64,000 bases of DNA from positions 1-64,000 of the forward strand of contig NZ_NTHN02000008.1 in NCBI RefSeq assembly GCF_002300555.2. Direction: 5' to 3'. Position numbers and translations under genes: made by a program. Every line of letters starts with the position of its first letter. Position 1 is the first letter of the stretch. Below the pieces are notes generated by a model. That model saw only the letters and a program-made list of their open reading frames with translations, was not told the DNA's origin and did not search any database. This stretch comes from Alloyangia mangrovi (lineage in GTDB: Bacteria; Pseudomonadota; Alphaproteobacteria; Rhodobacterales; Rhodobacteraceae). Shown here in pieces: positions 28,833 to 38,546 of this stretch.

Positions 28833-28890
28833 TTCTTCTAGGCAGAAATATCCCGGGGGAGTCCGCCGCAGGCGGGCGGGGGCAGCGCGC
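28833..28890. repeat. Dispersed intergenic repeat, degenerate copy
   Basis: TTCTTCTAGG, AGAAATATCCCGGGGGAGTC and GGGGGCAGCGCGC repeat the order of the other family members, but the last palindrome is imperfect. Confidence 0.7.
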
Positions 28891-28900
28891 GAACCACCCC

Positions 28901-28941
28901 GCAAAAAAAGCAAAACCCGCCGGCGGCAGCGCGGCGGGTTT
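28901..28941 (-). terminator. Terminator of infC
   Basis: On the minus strand a 9-bp stem (28933-28941 with 28913-28921) with an 11-base loop is followed by TTTTGCTTTTTTT. It lies about 40 bp beyond the infC stop and is a good Rho-independent terminator for that strand. Confidence 0.8.
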
Positions 28942-28978
28942 CCCTCGTCGGACCCGTTTCCGGATCGCGGATCGGTGG

Positions 28979-29524
28979 TTACTTTGCAGCCGGACCGATC
29001 ATCATGACCATCTGGCGGCCTTCCATCTTGGGCATGTTCTCGACCTTGCCCACTTCCTTGACGTCTTCCGCCACGCGCTCGAGCAGTTCACGGCCAAGGT
29101 TCTGGTGCGCCATCTCGCGGCCGCGGAACCGCAGGGTGATCTTCACCTTGTCGCCGCCTTCGAGGAACTTCAGCACGTTGCGCATCTTGACGTCATAGTC
29201 GTGCGTGTCGGTGCCGGGGCGGAATTTGACTTCCTTGACCTCAATGGTCTTCTGCTTCTTGCGCGCTTCGCTCTCACGCTTCTGCTGTTCGTACTTGAAC
29301 TTGCCGAAGTCCATGATCTTGCAGACGGGCGGCTTGGCGTTGGGCGAGATCTCGACCAGATCGAGCCCCGCTTCCTCTGCCATCTCCATTGCGCGAGCAG
29401 GAGTCTGCACACCGAGGTTTTCACCTTCGGCGCCGATCAGGCGGATTTCAGGAGCCCGGATGCGATCGTTGACGCGGGGGCCGGTGTCGCGCGTCGGGGG
29501 CGCGTTGTGAGGTCTGCGAGCTAT
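28979..29524 (-). CDS. infC: Translation initiation factor IF-3, with AUA start
   Basis: 181 residues when read from the ATA codon at 29524-29522. The N-terminal domain begins [20 protein letters not shown] and contains [13 protein letters not shown], and the C-terminal domain has [17 protein letters not shown] and [21 protein letters not shown]-3 keeps ribosomal subunits apart and rejects non-canonical start codons. AAAGGA at 29538-29533 lies eight bases before the ATA, ideal spacing, whereas the in-frame ATG at 29590 would add about 22 unconserved basic residues. AUU-type starts in infC are known to allow autoregulation. No rpmI or rplT follows in the usual order. Confidence 0.92.
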   Translation of the reverse strand: MARRPHNAPPTRDTGPRVNDRIRAPEIRLIGAEGENLGVQTPARAMEMAEEAGLDLVEISPNAKPPVCKIMDFGKFKYEQQKRESEARKKQKTIEVKEVKFRPGTDTHDYDVKMRNVLKFLEGGDKVKITLRFRGREMAHQNLGRELLERVAEDVKEVGKVENMPKMEGRQMVMMIGPAAK

Positions 29525-29530
29525 GGTTTT

Positions 29531-29538
29531 CGTCCTTT
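29531..29538 (-). promoter_or_regulatory. Ribosome-binding site that decides the infC start
   Basis: On the minus strand AAAGGACG sits eight bases (from the AGGA end) ahead of ATA. No such site lies ahead of the upstream ATG at 29590. Confidence 0.7.
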
Positions 29539-29743
29539 GTTGCCGTGTCTCGTAGGCGCGCAAAGTAGTGCTGCGGGGCGGGTGTTTCAAGCGGCAATTG
29601 GCCGAAACCGCGGCAAGTCGGGCCTCAACCCGCTCATCTGGGGCGCGAGGCGCCGCCGATGCACCGGGCCGCGGGTGATCGTGGCAATGTGAATGCCTAT
29701 CTCACACCGACGCGACACTCACGCGAGACTGGAGACATATGAG

Positions 29744-30378
29744 ATGAGACAAGCGATTCTGATCGTCGGGGCCATCGTGCTGCTCGGCTTCCTGGTATTC
29801 GGTATGCGCGGCGGCGACGAGGGCGTCCCCGTCGAGAGCGACCAGGCGGTGACCGGGACTGTCGATGACAGCATGGACAAGGCGGGTGCCGAGGCGGATG
29901 CCGCGGCCGAGAGCGCCGGGCGGACGCTCGAGCAGGCGGCCGATGATGCGGCTGCCGCCGGGCGCGAGGCCATGGACAAGGCGGGCGAGGCCGCCGATGA
30001 CGCGATGGCGGCGATTTCCGATGCGGCGGGCAAGGCGGCGGACACCGTGAAGGGCGCGGCGGACGCGGTGGGCGAGACCGCCAAGGATGCGATGGCTTCG
30101 GCCGAGGGCGCGATGGACAATGCCGGCGCCACGGCAGGGGATGCGATGCACAGCGCCTCCGAAACCGGCGCCGAGGTGGCCCGGATGACGACGAGCAACT
30201 GCACGAGCTCTTCACGGTCGAGGGTTTCGACTATGACAAGGCCGTGGCCTATATCGAGCAGTCCGACCTTGGCTTTGCCGCCAAGGAGGCGACGAAGTCG
30301 GCGCTGGCCTCGGTGAAGGACGCGCCGGACCAGCTCGCCGCGGTGCTGGAAGAGGCGCGCGATCGGCTCGGCCTCTGA
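29744..30378 (+). pseudogene. Alanine-rich membrane-anchored coiled protein, frameshifted
   Basis: The N-terminus (MRQAILIVGAIVLLGFLVFG) is a single membrane span. A stretch of about 120 residues rich in Ala, Asp and Lys in 11-residue-like periods (for example EAMDKAGEAADDAMAAI) follows, predicted amphipathic helix. In the given frame the protein then degrades into Ser/Arg-rich text from about 30180. Restoring one G near 30183 gives an acidic continuation (DDDEQLHELFTVEGFDYDKA, ending ARDRLGL) with a stop at 30378, about 211 residues in all. Either the gene or the sequence has lost a base. The start at 29744 has GGAGAC ahead of it. The function is unknown. Confidence 0.6.
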
Positions 30379-30420
30379 GCAGCGCTAGGGCTGCCGATCG
30401 GCTGACACAGAATTTTTCTG

Positions 30421-30448
30421 CCCGTGCTGGATTTCTGTCTGGCACGGG
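30421..30448. terminator. Weak hairpin after the Ala-rich gene
   Basis: CCCGTGC (30421-30427) pairs with GCACGGG (30442-30448), leaving a 14-base loop and no T run. It may be a weak terminator. The rest of 30379-30514 shows nothing else. Confidence 0.3.
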
Positions 30449-30514
30449 ATGATCCATGCACCCTATTGTGCCGTACTTCCCGCAAACAAGTTCCACGCTC
30501 CGAGACAGATCACA

Positions 30515-31156
30515 ATGGCGATCCGTAGAACTGACATGCCGCACCGCTGGCTGCCCTTGGTCCTTTCGCTCTCTGCCCTTCTCCTCGTGGGGGCCGTTCT
30601 GGCGGGGTGGCTTTTGGGGGTCGAAGTGCTGGTGCGCGGCGCTCCGAACCGCGCGGCCATGGTGCCGAGCACGGCGATCACCTTCGGCCTGCTGTTTTCG
30701 GGGCTCCTGATCCACCTGCAGCGCCAGCCCTTGCGCGGCGCGGTGCTGGCCTGTGCGGCTATTGCGGCAGGGGTGGCGCTGACCAACTCCATCGTCATTC
30801 AGCTTGGCGGCGGCGGGCTGGACGTGCTGGCCGAGACGCGCGCGCCGTCGGACCGCATGTCGCCGGGCACGATTGCCGGCCTGATCGTCGCGGCGCTCGG
30901 GCTTGCGGGCCTGTGCAGCGCGCGGCTCTGCCGGGCCGAGGTCCCGGTGCTCTCGGCCATGGCCGGGCTCTCGGGGATCGTCGCGGTGCTCTTCGTGCAC
31001 AATTTCCACCGTGGCTCGCCGCTGGCGCTGCCCTTCGTCGAGGCAATGTCAATCTACACGGCGCTCTGCCTTTTGATCTTTTTCGCCGCGCTCTTGCTGG
31101 TGGCGCTTGACCCTTCGGCCGAGCGGCAGCGCCGCGCGCGCCCGGCGCGCAGTTGA
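30515..31156 (+). CDS. Six-helix membrane protein resembling sensor input domains
   Basis: About 213 residues when begun at ATG 30515 (an alternative ATG is at 30536). About six hydrophobic segments are visible. Between helices 1 and 2 the text RGAPNRAAMVPSTAITFGLL resembles the proline-threonine-alanine pattern in membrane input modules of histidine kinases and cyclases, but no kinase, GGDEF or other output domain follows. It ends in a basic tail (PSAERQRRARPARS). I do not know its function. A bidirectional terminator separates it from the convergent fpr. Confidence 0.55.
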   Translation: MAIRRTDMPHRWLPLVLSLSALLLVGAVLAGWLLGVEVLVRGAPNRAAMVPSTAITFGLLFSGLLIHLQRQPLRGAVLACAAIAAGVALTNSIVIQLGGGGLDVLAETRAPSDRMSPGTIAGLIVAALGLAGLCSARLCRAEVPVLSAMAGLSGIVAVLFVHNFHRGSPLALPFVEAMSIYTALCLLIFFAALLLVALDPSAERQRRARPARS

Positions 31157-31196
31157 CCGCTTCACACGCGGCGCAGGGTACGTCCGCAATGCAAAA

Positions 31197-31221
31197 AAAG
31201 CCCCGGCAGTGCCGGGGCTTT
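31197..31221. terminator. Bidirectional terminator between the membrane protein and fpr
   Basis: GCCCCGGC (31200-31207) pairs with GCCGGGGC (31211-31218) over a 3-base loop, flanked by an A run on the left and TTT on the right. It can serve both converging genes. Confidence 0.75.
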
Positions 31222-31245
31222 CCAATACTTCAGGGTAACACGTTC

Positions 31246-32109
31246 TCAGTCGAGGAAGGCCTTTTCCACCACGTAGTGCTTGGGGTCCGAGTTGGCGCCT
31301 TCTTCGAGGCCGTAATCCTCGAACATCTGCTTCAGCTCGAGGTTGAAGGCAAGGTTGCCGCAGATCATCGCGCGGTCGGTCTCGGGGTTCAGGGGCGCGA
31401 CGCCGAGATCGGCAAAGGCTTCGCCCGAGCGCATCAGGTCGGTGATGCGGCCCATCTTGGGGCTCTCCTCGCGGGTGGTCGTCGGGTAGTACTTGATCTT
31501 CTTCCAGAAGCCCTCGCCGATCACCTCGTTGAGCAGTTCGTCTGTCTTCAGGCTCTCGATCAGCTCGGCGCCATAGGTCAGCTCGCCCGCCTCGCGGCAG
31601 GTGTGGGTGATGATGATCTCGTCGTAATCCTCGTAGGTCTGCGGCTCGCGCAGCAGCGAGGCGAAGGGCGCGAAGCCGGTGCCGGTGGCGAAGAACCAGA
31701 TGCGCTTGCCGGGCAGCAGCGCGTCATGCACCAGCGTGCCGACGGGCTTGGGGCGGAGGATGACCTCGTCGCCGACCTTGATGTGCTGGAGCTTCGAGGT
31801 GAGCGGGCCGTCCTGCACCTTGATCGAGTAGAACTCCAACTCCTCGTCCCAGGAGGGCGAGGCGATGGAATAGGCGCGCAGGAGCGGCTTTTGCTTGCCG
31901 GTCTTGGGGTCGGGATCGCCCATCAGGCCGATCATCACGAACTCGCCCGAGCGGAAGCGCAGGCTGGCGGGGCGGGTGACGCGGAAGGAGAACAGCCGGT
32001 CGGTCCAGTGCTTCACGAAGGTGACGGTCTGGGCGTCGGGAAGCACCATCTTCTTCGGCGCATCGGCTTTCGCTGCAGTGGCTTCGTTCACGGGTTTCAA
32101 CTCTGTCAT
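31246..32109 (-). CDS. fpr: Ferredoxin--NADP reductase
   Basis: 287 residues. This FAD enzyme moves electrons between NADPH and ferredoxin or flavodoxin. Seen are the FAD-binding PLLRAYSIASPSWDEELEFY, the KVGDEVILRPKPVGTLV segment, the NADP site WFFATGTGFAPFASLL and a C-terminus ending VEKAFLD, close to the bacterial Fpr subclass. I start at 32109 (MTELKPV). It is the last gene of the sulfur operon and may supply reducing power to the sulfite reductase next door. About 68 bp separate it from the DUF934 gene. Confidence 0.93.
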   Translation of the reverse strand: MTELKPVNEATAAKADAPKKMVLPDAQTVTFVKHWTDRLFSFRVTRPASLRFRSGEFVMIGLMGDPDPKTGKQKPLLRAYSIASPSWDEELEFYSIKVQDGPLTSKLQHIKVGDEVILRPKPVGTLVHDALLPGKRIWFFATGTGFAPFASLLREPQTYEDYDEIIITHTCREAGELTYGAELIESLKTDELLNEVIGEGFWKKIKYYPTTTREESPKMGRITDLMRSGEAFADLGVAPLNPETDRAMICGNLAFNLELKQMFEDYGLEEGANSDPKHYVVEKAFLD

Positions 32110-32177
32110 GATGTCTCTCGCCGGCGCGGGGCCGGTCCCTTGGCTATATCGTCGATGCAGGTCAGGGGAAAGGCGTC

Positions 32178-32555
32178 TTAGCCGCGCACCCGCGACTGGT
32201 AGTCGTGCTTTTGCCAGTTCGCGCGGAATTTCCACTCGTCCTCGGGCTGGCGGGCGGCCAGCTCGTCCGAGATCTCGATCTCGTCGAAGCCCGAGCGCCG
32301 GGCCATGGCGTATTGGTCCGAGATCACGTGGCCGGCGGCGCGCAGCGTGCCGGTGTAGCCGCGCAGGCGCAGCAGGCGCGCCAGCGTGAAGCCGCGGCCA
32401 TCGGCGAAGCTGGGGAAGGCAATGCGCACGTGGATGGCGTTGTGCGGCACTTCCAGCGTCGCGGGGTCGGTGTCGGAGGGCAGGTCCAGCACGGGGGTGT
32501 CCTGATCTGCCCAGCTGTCCGGGCCGAAGCCCTCGTCGGTCACGATGACGGTCAT
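32178..32555 (-). CDS. DUF934 family protein of the sulfate-assimilation operon
   Basis: 125 residues. The DUF934 family pattern HNAIHVRIAFPSFADGRGFT followed by LARLLRLRGYTGTLRAAGHV, and EDEWKFRANWQKHDYQSRV at the end, is present. It nearly always sits beside sulfite reductase and cysH; the function is unproved, perhaps a partner of the reductase. I start at 32555, where the ATG overlaps the cysH stop (ATGA), rather than at 32606. Confidence 0.88.
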   Translation of the reverse strand: MTVIVTDEGFGPDSWADQDTPVLDLPSDTDPATLEVPHNAIHVRIAFPSFADGRGFTLARLLRLRGYTGTLRAAGHVISDQYAMARRSGFDEIEISDELAARQPEDEWKFRANWQKHDYQSRVRG

Positions 32556-33343
32556 TGGCTCTGTCCTTCTCTCACGGCCTGGCCATTCACGAAATGGATG
32601 CCGCATTCAACCTTGTCTTCGCCGCGCCAGCGTCCGGCGCGGGGGTCCTCTCCGGGCGCGACCTTGCTGGTGCAGGGCGCGCAGCCGATGGAGGGGTAGC
32701 CCTGCGCCACCAGCGGGTGCCGGGGCAGGCGGTTCTCGTCCATGTAGGCGCCGATGTCCTCGGGCGCCCAATGCGCCATGGGGTTCACCTTGATGCGCCC
32801 GGTTTCCTCTTCGAGCTCGAAGAACTCGAGGCCCGCGCGGGTCTTCGACTGATAGCGCTTGCGCCCGGTGATCCAGCCGTCGAAGCCGCCGAGCGCCTGT
32901 TCGAGCGGGAAGGTCTTGCGCAGGGCGCAGCAGGCGTCCTTGTCCGAGAAGCGCAGCGCGCCGTAGGGGTCGCGGGACTGCAGCAGCGCCTCATCGGTGC
33001 GGATCACCCGCACGTCCGACAGCCGCAGCCGCTCGGAGACCTCGAGCTGATACTCCAGCGTCTCGGCAAACAGCAGCCGCGTGTCGATGAAGAGCACCGG
33101 CGTCGTCCGGTCCACCACCGCCACGAGATGCAGCAGCGCCACCGATTCCGCCCCGAAGGACGAGACCATGGCGATGCGCCCCGCCTCGGGATCGCGCAGG
33201 GCCCCCTCCAGCACCGCGGTCGCTCCGTGGTGCCGGTAGCGCGCGTTCAGCGCGTCGACCCGCGCGCGCAGCTCTGCCAGCTCATCCGGCAGCAGAGCCT
33301 TCGCGCCTGTCTCGGGCGTGTTGGGAGGGAGTTGGAGGGTCAT
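32552..33343 (-). CDS. cysH: Adenylyl-sulfate (APS) reductase, assimilatory
   Basis: 263 residues. It reduces activated sulfate to sulfite with thioredoxin. The pyrophosphate-binding VSSFGAESVALLHL is near residue 60. Cys138-Cys139 (KDACCALRK) and Cys221/Cys224 (GCAPC) are the four ligands of the [4Fe-4S] cluster that mark the APS-using type rather than the PAPS type, and Cys247 (ECGIH) is the catalytic residue. It needs Fe-S clusters, which the suf operon would supply. It sits between the sulfite reductase (4-base gap) and DUF934. Confidence 0.93.
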   Translation of the reverse strand: MTLQLPPNTPETGAKALLPDELAELRARVDALNARYRHHGATAVLEGALRDPEAGRIAMVSSFGAESVALLHLVAVVDRTTPVLFIDTRLLFAETLEYQLEVSERLRLSDVRVIRTDEALLQSRDPYGALRFSDKDACCALRKTFPLEQALGGFDGWITGRKRYQSKTRAGLEFFELEEETGRIKVNPMAHWAPEDIGAYMDENRLPRHPLVAQGYPSIGCAPCTSKVAPGEDPRAGRWRGEDKVECGIHFVNGQAVREGQSQ

Positions 33344-33347
33344 CGCC

Positions 33348-35015
33348 TCAGGCTGCCTCGGCGTTCTTCTCGGTCTCGTAGAGCGCTTCCTTGAAGGGCG
33401 CCATGCCGAGCCGGCGATAGGCTTGAAGGAAGGTCTCCTCGGGGCTCTCGCGCTGGTCGAGGTAGGCGTCCACCAGCCGCTCGATGGCGGGCACGATCTC
33501 CTCGTAGGAGAAGCCCGGACCGGTGCGCTCGCCGAGCGCGGCGGTCTCGGTGGCGTCGCCCCCGAGGGTGATCTGGTAGGTCTCGACGCCGCCGCGATCC
33601 AGCCCGAGGATGCCGATATGGCCCACGTGGTGGTGGCCGCAGGCGTTGATGCAGCCAGAGATCTTGATCTTCAGGTCGCCGATCTCGTGCTCGGTCTTCA
33701 GCTCGTCGAAGCGGGTGGCGATCTGCGTGGCGATCGGGATCGAGCGGGCCGTCGCCAGCGCGCAGTAGTCCATGCCGGGGCAGGCGATGATGTCAGAGAT
33801 CTTGCCGATGTTGGCAGTCGCGAGCCCGTGCGCCTTGAGGATCTGGTGCAGCTGCGGCAGGTCCGACTTGTGGACGTGCGGCAGGATCACGTTCTGCTCG
33901 TGCGAGATGCGCAGCTCGTCGTGGCCGAAGCGCTCGGCGAGGTCCGCCAGCACGCGCATCTGCTCGGCCGAGGCATCGCCCGGGGTCTGGCCATGTGCCT
34001 TCAGCGAGACCTGCACGATGGCGTAGCCCGGCGCCTTGTGCTGCGCGAGGTTGGTGTCGGCCCAGGAACGGAACACCGGATCGGCGTCATAGGCGGCGGT
34101 GAAGTCGTCCTCGGGCGCATTGCGGAAGGCCGGCGGTTGGAAGCTGAGCTTGATCTCTTCGAAAAGGTCAAGATCGGCACCGTTGAAAGCCGCCTTGGTC
34201 TCGGCAAAGCGGGCTTCCACGAGGCGTTGGATTTCCTCGATTCCGTGCTCGTGCACGGTGATCTTGATGCGCGCCTTGTACTTGTTGTCGCGGCGACCGA
34301 GCAGGTTCCAGACCGACACGGTGGCCTCGACGAAGGGCAGCAGGTCTTCCTGCGGCACGAAGTCCGACAGCACCTTGCCGATCATCGGCGTGCGGCCGAG
34401 GCCGCCACCGACGAGCACCCGGTAGCCGATCTGGCCGTCCTTCGAGACGATCTCGATGCCGATATCATGCGCCTTGATCACCGCGCGGTCGTTCGGCGCG
34501 CCGGTGACGGCGATTTTGAACTTGCGCGGCAGGAACTGGAACTCGGGGTGGTCGGTGGACCACTGGCGCAGCAGTTCGGCCACCGGGCGCGGGTCGGCGA
34601 TCTCGTCGGCGGCGGCGCCGGCGAAATGGTCCGCGGTCACGTTGCGGATGGTGTTTCCGCTCGTCTGGATGGCGTGCAGGTTCACCTCGGCCAGCGCGTC
34701 GAGCATGTCCGGCACGTCCGACAGCTTCGGCCAGTTGTACTGGATATTCTGGCGGGTGGTGAAATGGCCGTAGCCCTTGTCCCACTTCTCGGCCAGCAGC
34801 GCGAGCTGGCGCATCTGCGCGCTCGACAGGGTGCCATAAGGGATCGCCACACGCAGCATGTAGGCATGCAGTTGCAGGTAGAGACCGTTCATCAGGCGCA
34901 GCGGCTTGAACTCGTCCTCGGTGAGGTTGCCGGCGATGCGGCGCTCGACCTGGGCCCGGAACTGGCGGTTGCGTTCCTGGATGAAGGCGGTGTCGAACTC
35001 GGTGTAGCGGTACAT
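33348..35015 (-). CDS. Nitrite/sulfite reductase, siroheme-[4Fe-4S] type
   Basis: 555 residues, a ferredoxin- or NADPH-linked siroheme enzyme. The context with cysH points to six-electron reduction of sulfite to sulfide. Two half-repeats are visible (FTTRQNIQYNWPKLSDVPDM, and RISHEQNVILPHVHKSDLP). The cluster and siroheme ligands lie in IIACPGMDYCALATA and SGCINACGHHHVGHIG. I choose the ATG at 35015 (MYRYTEFDTAFIQERN) because the longer frame upstream is in the DUF2849 gap. A cysG siroheme synthase gene is not in the operon. Confidence 0.92.
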   Translation of the reverse strand: MYRYTEFDTAFIQERNRQFRAQVERRIAGNLTEDEFKPLRLMNGLYLQLHAYMLRVAIPYGTLSSAQMRQLALLAEKWDKGYGHFTTRQNIQYNWPKLSDVPDMLDALAEVNLHAIQTSGNTIRNVTADHFAGAAADEIADPRPVAELLRQWSTDHPEFQFLPRKFKIAVTGAPNDRAVIKAHDIGIEIVSKDGQIGYRVLVGGGLGRTPMIGKVLSDFVPQEDLLPFVEATVSVWNLLGRRDNKYKARIKITVHEHGIEEIQRLVEARFAETKAAFNGADLDLFEEIKLSFQPPAFRNAPEDDFTAAYDADPVFRSWADTNLAQHKAPGYAIVQVSLKAHGQTPGDASAEQMRVLADLAERFGHDELRISHEQNVILPHVHKSDLPQLHQILKAHGLATANIGKISDIIACPGMDYCALATARSIPIATQIATRFDELKTEHEIGDLKIKISGCINACGHHHVGHIGILGLDRGGVETYQITLGGDATETAALGERTGPGFSYEEIVPAIERLVDAYLDQRESPEETFLQAYRRLGMAPFKEALYETEKNAEAA

Positions 35016-35064
35016 CTGGGTCTCCTGCGTCTGGCCTGGTCGCTGCGTGGGGAAGGGCGCCGGA

Positions 35065-35370
35065 TCAGGCGTCGGCTTCGGCCTGCTTGCCGTGGAAATA
35101 GTTCGAGGGGCCGGTGCGGCGGAAATCCTCGCGGAAGTGCGTCGGCTCGGCGCCATTGGTCCCCAGCTTGACGTCGGCGAGGTAGACGCCGACCGTCTCC
35201 GAAGCGCGGGCCTGCGCGTCCAGAAGACGCATCTGCGCGATCGCCTCGTCGGTGATCACCTCGGCCTTGGCGAGATCGCGCACCCAGCTGTCATCGGCTG
35301 CGAGATAGATCACGTCGCCTTCGATCAGCGCATTGGCGGTGACGACCTTGGGCGTGAAGGGCTTCGGCAT
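35065..35370 (-). CDS. DUF2849 family protein
   Basis: 101 residues. MPKPFTPKVVTANALIEGDV, then GDVIYLAADDSWVRDLAKAE, match the small DUF2849 proteins found with sulfite reductase in alphaproteobacteria; the function is unknown. It is the first gene of this operon. The start ATG at 35370 is preceded by CGGAGTGTATCCCG. Its promoter lies in the 151-bp gap shared with the divergent Lrp-type gene. Confidence 0.88.
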   Translation of the reverse strand: MPKPFTPKVVTANALIEGDVIYLAADDSWVRDLAKAEVITDEAIAQMRLLDAQARASETVGVYLADVKLGTNGAEPTHFREDFRRTGPSNYFHGKQAEADA

Positions 35371-35521
35371 CGGGATACACTCCGGGTGGGGTTTGTTGCC
35401 GTTCAATATAGAATTTTGTCCCCCCTTGCGGCCAGAGGGGCGGAAATATAAGGACATACGTTCCGTCCTGTGGTTAAGGATGGTGCAGACGTTCCAATGC
35501 AGGCGAAAGGGCGGAACAGCC
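35371..35521. promoter_or_regulatory. Divergent control region of the sulfur operon and the Lrp gene
   Basis: The gap holds AT-rich stretches (ATATAGAATTTTG, GGAAATATAAGG) suited to back-to-back promoters and an inverted repeat AGGAC-9-GTCCT near 35451-35470. The repeat is a plausible site for the neighbouring Lrp/AsnC protein. No experimental support. Confidence 0.4.
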
Positions 35522-35977
35522 ATGGCGATCGACGAGACCGACCGGAAAATCCTTCTGGAACTGCAGGAGGACGCGGGCCGTTCGCTGGACGAGATCGCCC
35601 GCGCCGTGGGGTCCTCGAAGACCCCGGTGTGGAATCGCATCCGCAAGATGCGCGAGGCCGGGATCATCGGCCCGCAGGTGGTGATCCCCGACCCCGAGAA
35701 GCTGGGCTTCGAGGCCTGTTTCTTCGTGCTGATCCGCACCTCCGAGCACGAGGCCGACTGGCAGCGCAAGTTCCTGAAGGCGCTGCGCGAGCGGCCCGAG
35801 GTGATGGAGGCGCATCGCCTCGCCGGCGAGATCGACTACATCCTCAAGGTGCGGGTGAAGAACGCCCGGGCCTATGACGTTTTCTACCAGGCGCTGATTT
35901 CCGAGGTGAAGGTCTACAACGTGACCGCGCTGCTCTCGATGGAAGAGCTGAAGAACACCAACGCGCTGCCGCTCTGA
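35522..35977 (+). CDS. Lrp/AsnC-family transcriptional regulator
   Basis: 151 residues. The N-terminal winged helix (DETDRKILLELQEDAGRSLD, then VGSSKTPVWNRIRKMREAGI) is followed by an AsnC-type RAM ligand domain (VMEAHRLAGEIDYILKVRVK). Such proteins respond to amino acids and act as octamers. Divergent placement from an assimilatory sulfur operon suggests control of cysteine supply, as in CysB-less alphaproteobacteria; this is inference. The start at 35522 is behind GCGGAACAGCC. Confidence 0.88.
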   Translation: MAIDETDRKILLELQEDAGRSLDEIARAVGSSKTPVWNRIRKMREAGIIGPQVVIPDPEKLGFEACFFVLIRTSEHEADWQRKFLKALRERPEVMEAHRLAGEIDYILKVRVKNARAYDVFYQALISEVKVYNVTALLSMEELKNTNALPL

Positions 35978-35989
35978 GGAGGCCGCACC

Positions 35990-36292
35990 ATGACCGATGC
36001 TCCCAAACCGCAGGTCTCGATCACCTATTGCACCGGCTGCAACTGGCTCCTGCGCGCCGGCTGGATGGCGCAGGAGTTGCTGCAGACCTTCGGACAGGAG
36101 CTTGGCGGGGTGACGCTGGTGCCCGGCTACGGCGGGGCCTACGAGATCTCGGTGGACGGCGTGCTGCTCTGGGAGCGCAAGCGCGACGGCGGTTTTCCCG
36201 AGCCCAAGGTCATCAAGCAGCGCCTGCGCGATGTGATCGACCCCGAGCGCGACCTCGGCCATTCCGACCGGCCACCCGGCGCCGGCGCATGA
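35990..36292 (+). CDS. SelT/SelW/SelH-like (Rdx) protein
   Basis: 100 residues with the thioredoxin-like start VSITYCTGCNWLLRAGWMAQ (Cys14 and Cys17 in CxxC, where eukaryotic members often have selenocysteine) and the family end FPEPKVIKQRLRDVI. It has a GGAGG ahead of the ATG and is 12 bp downstream of the Lrp gene, so is probably co-transcribed. The role is redox-related, details unknown. Confidence 0.88.
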   Translation: MTDAPKPQVSITYCTGCNWLLRAGWMAQELLQTFGQELGGVTLVPGYGGAYEISVDGVLLWERKRDGGFPEPKVIKQRLRDVIDPERDLGHSDRPPGAGA

Positions 36293-36379
36293 AGTTTTTC
36301 CGACAGACGTGACCTTGCGCCGCGCTGTGCTAGGTTCGCGACCAGAGCCCCGTGGGGGCAGAAAGAGGAGACCCAAGAC

Positions 36380-36805
36380 ATGATCAACAAGAGCGGATCC
36401 GCGAACTGGCAGGGCGGGCTGAAGGACGGGACGGGCACCGTCTCGACCGAGTCCGGCGTGCTGGACAAGCAGAACTACGGTTTCAACAAGCGCTTCGGCG
36501 ACGAGGCGGGAACCAACCCCGAGGAGCTGATCGCCGCGGCCCACGCCAGCTGCTTCTCGATGGCGCTGAGCAACATCCTCGGGGATTACGACCTCAAGGC
36601 CGAGGACATCTCCACCGTCGCCACGGTCACGCTGGAGCAGGTCGACGGCGGCTTCGCGGTCACCAAGAGCCACCTCAAGCTGACCGCCGTGATCCCGGGC
36701 GCCAGCGAGGAGACCTTCCTCGAGGCGGCGAACAAGGCCAAGGCCGGTTGCCCGATCTCCAAGCTGCTCAACGCAGAGATCACCATGGACGCCAAGCTGG
36801 CCTAA
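36380..36805 (+). CDS. OsmC-family peroxiredoxin-like protein
   Basis: 141 residues. The family pattern GTNPEELIAAAHASCFSMAL carries the first redox Cys and AKAGCPISKLLNAEI the second. This is the OsmC/Ohr fold, which detoxifies organic and inorganic peroxides with lipoyl or thiol reductants. The strong AGAAAGAGGAGACC ahead of the ATG supports the start. A terminator-like repeat region follows. Confidence 0.93.
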   Translation: MINKSGSANWQGGLKDGTGTVSTESGVLDKQNYGFNKRFGDEAGTNPEELIAAAHASCFSMALSNILGDYDLKAEDISTVATVTLEQVDGGFAVTKSHLKLTAVIPGASEETFLEAANKAKAGCPISKLLNAEITMDAKLA

Positions 36806-36820
36806 TGGTGCGAAGGAAGC

Positions 36821-36967
36821 GAGGGGCGCTGCCCCTCGCGCCGGAGGCGCGGCACCTGATGAGGCGAGGGGCGCTGCCCCTCGCGCTCCCCGGGATATTT
36901 GACCCTAGAAGAAATTGCGGGATGCCTGTCTTTCTTCTAGGTCCAAATATCCCCGCCGGAGGCAGGC
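36821..36967. repeat. Dispersed intergenic repeat, inverted pair with extra hairpin
   Basis: GAGGGGCGCTGCCCCTCGCG occurs twice (36821 and about 36866), followed by CCCCGGGATATTTGACCCTA, AGAAGAA, and then the inverted unit from about 36933 (TTCTTCTAGG, AAATATCCCCG). It is the most elaborate copy in the window. Confidence 0.7.
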
Positions 36968-37028
36968 CGGACTGGGCCGCATCGATGCCCTCCGGCATGC
37001 GCACCGGCCCGGACGAACAGCCTGGACG

Positions 37029-37058
37029 AAAAGAGCCGCCCCGAGGGGCGGCTCTTTT
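37029..37058. terminator. Bidirectional terminator between OsmC and the DEAD-box gene
   Basis: AAAAGAGCCGCCCC pairs perfectly with GGGGCGGCTCTTTT around a very short loop (37043-37044 in the middle), with A and T runs at the two ends. Confidence 0.85.
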
Positions 37059-37078
37059 CTTATGGGGATGTGGCCGCC

Positions 37079-38546
<1,468 letters not shown>

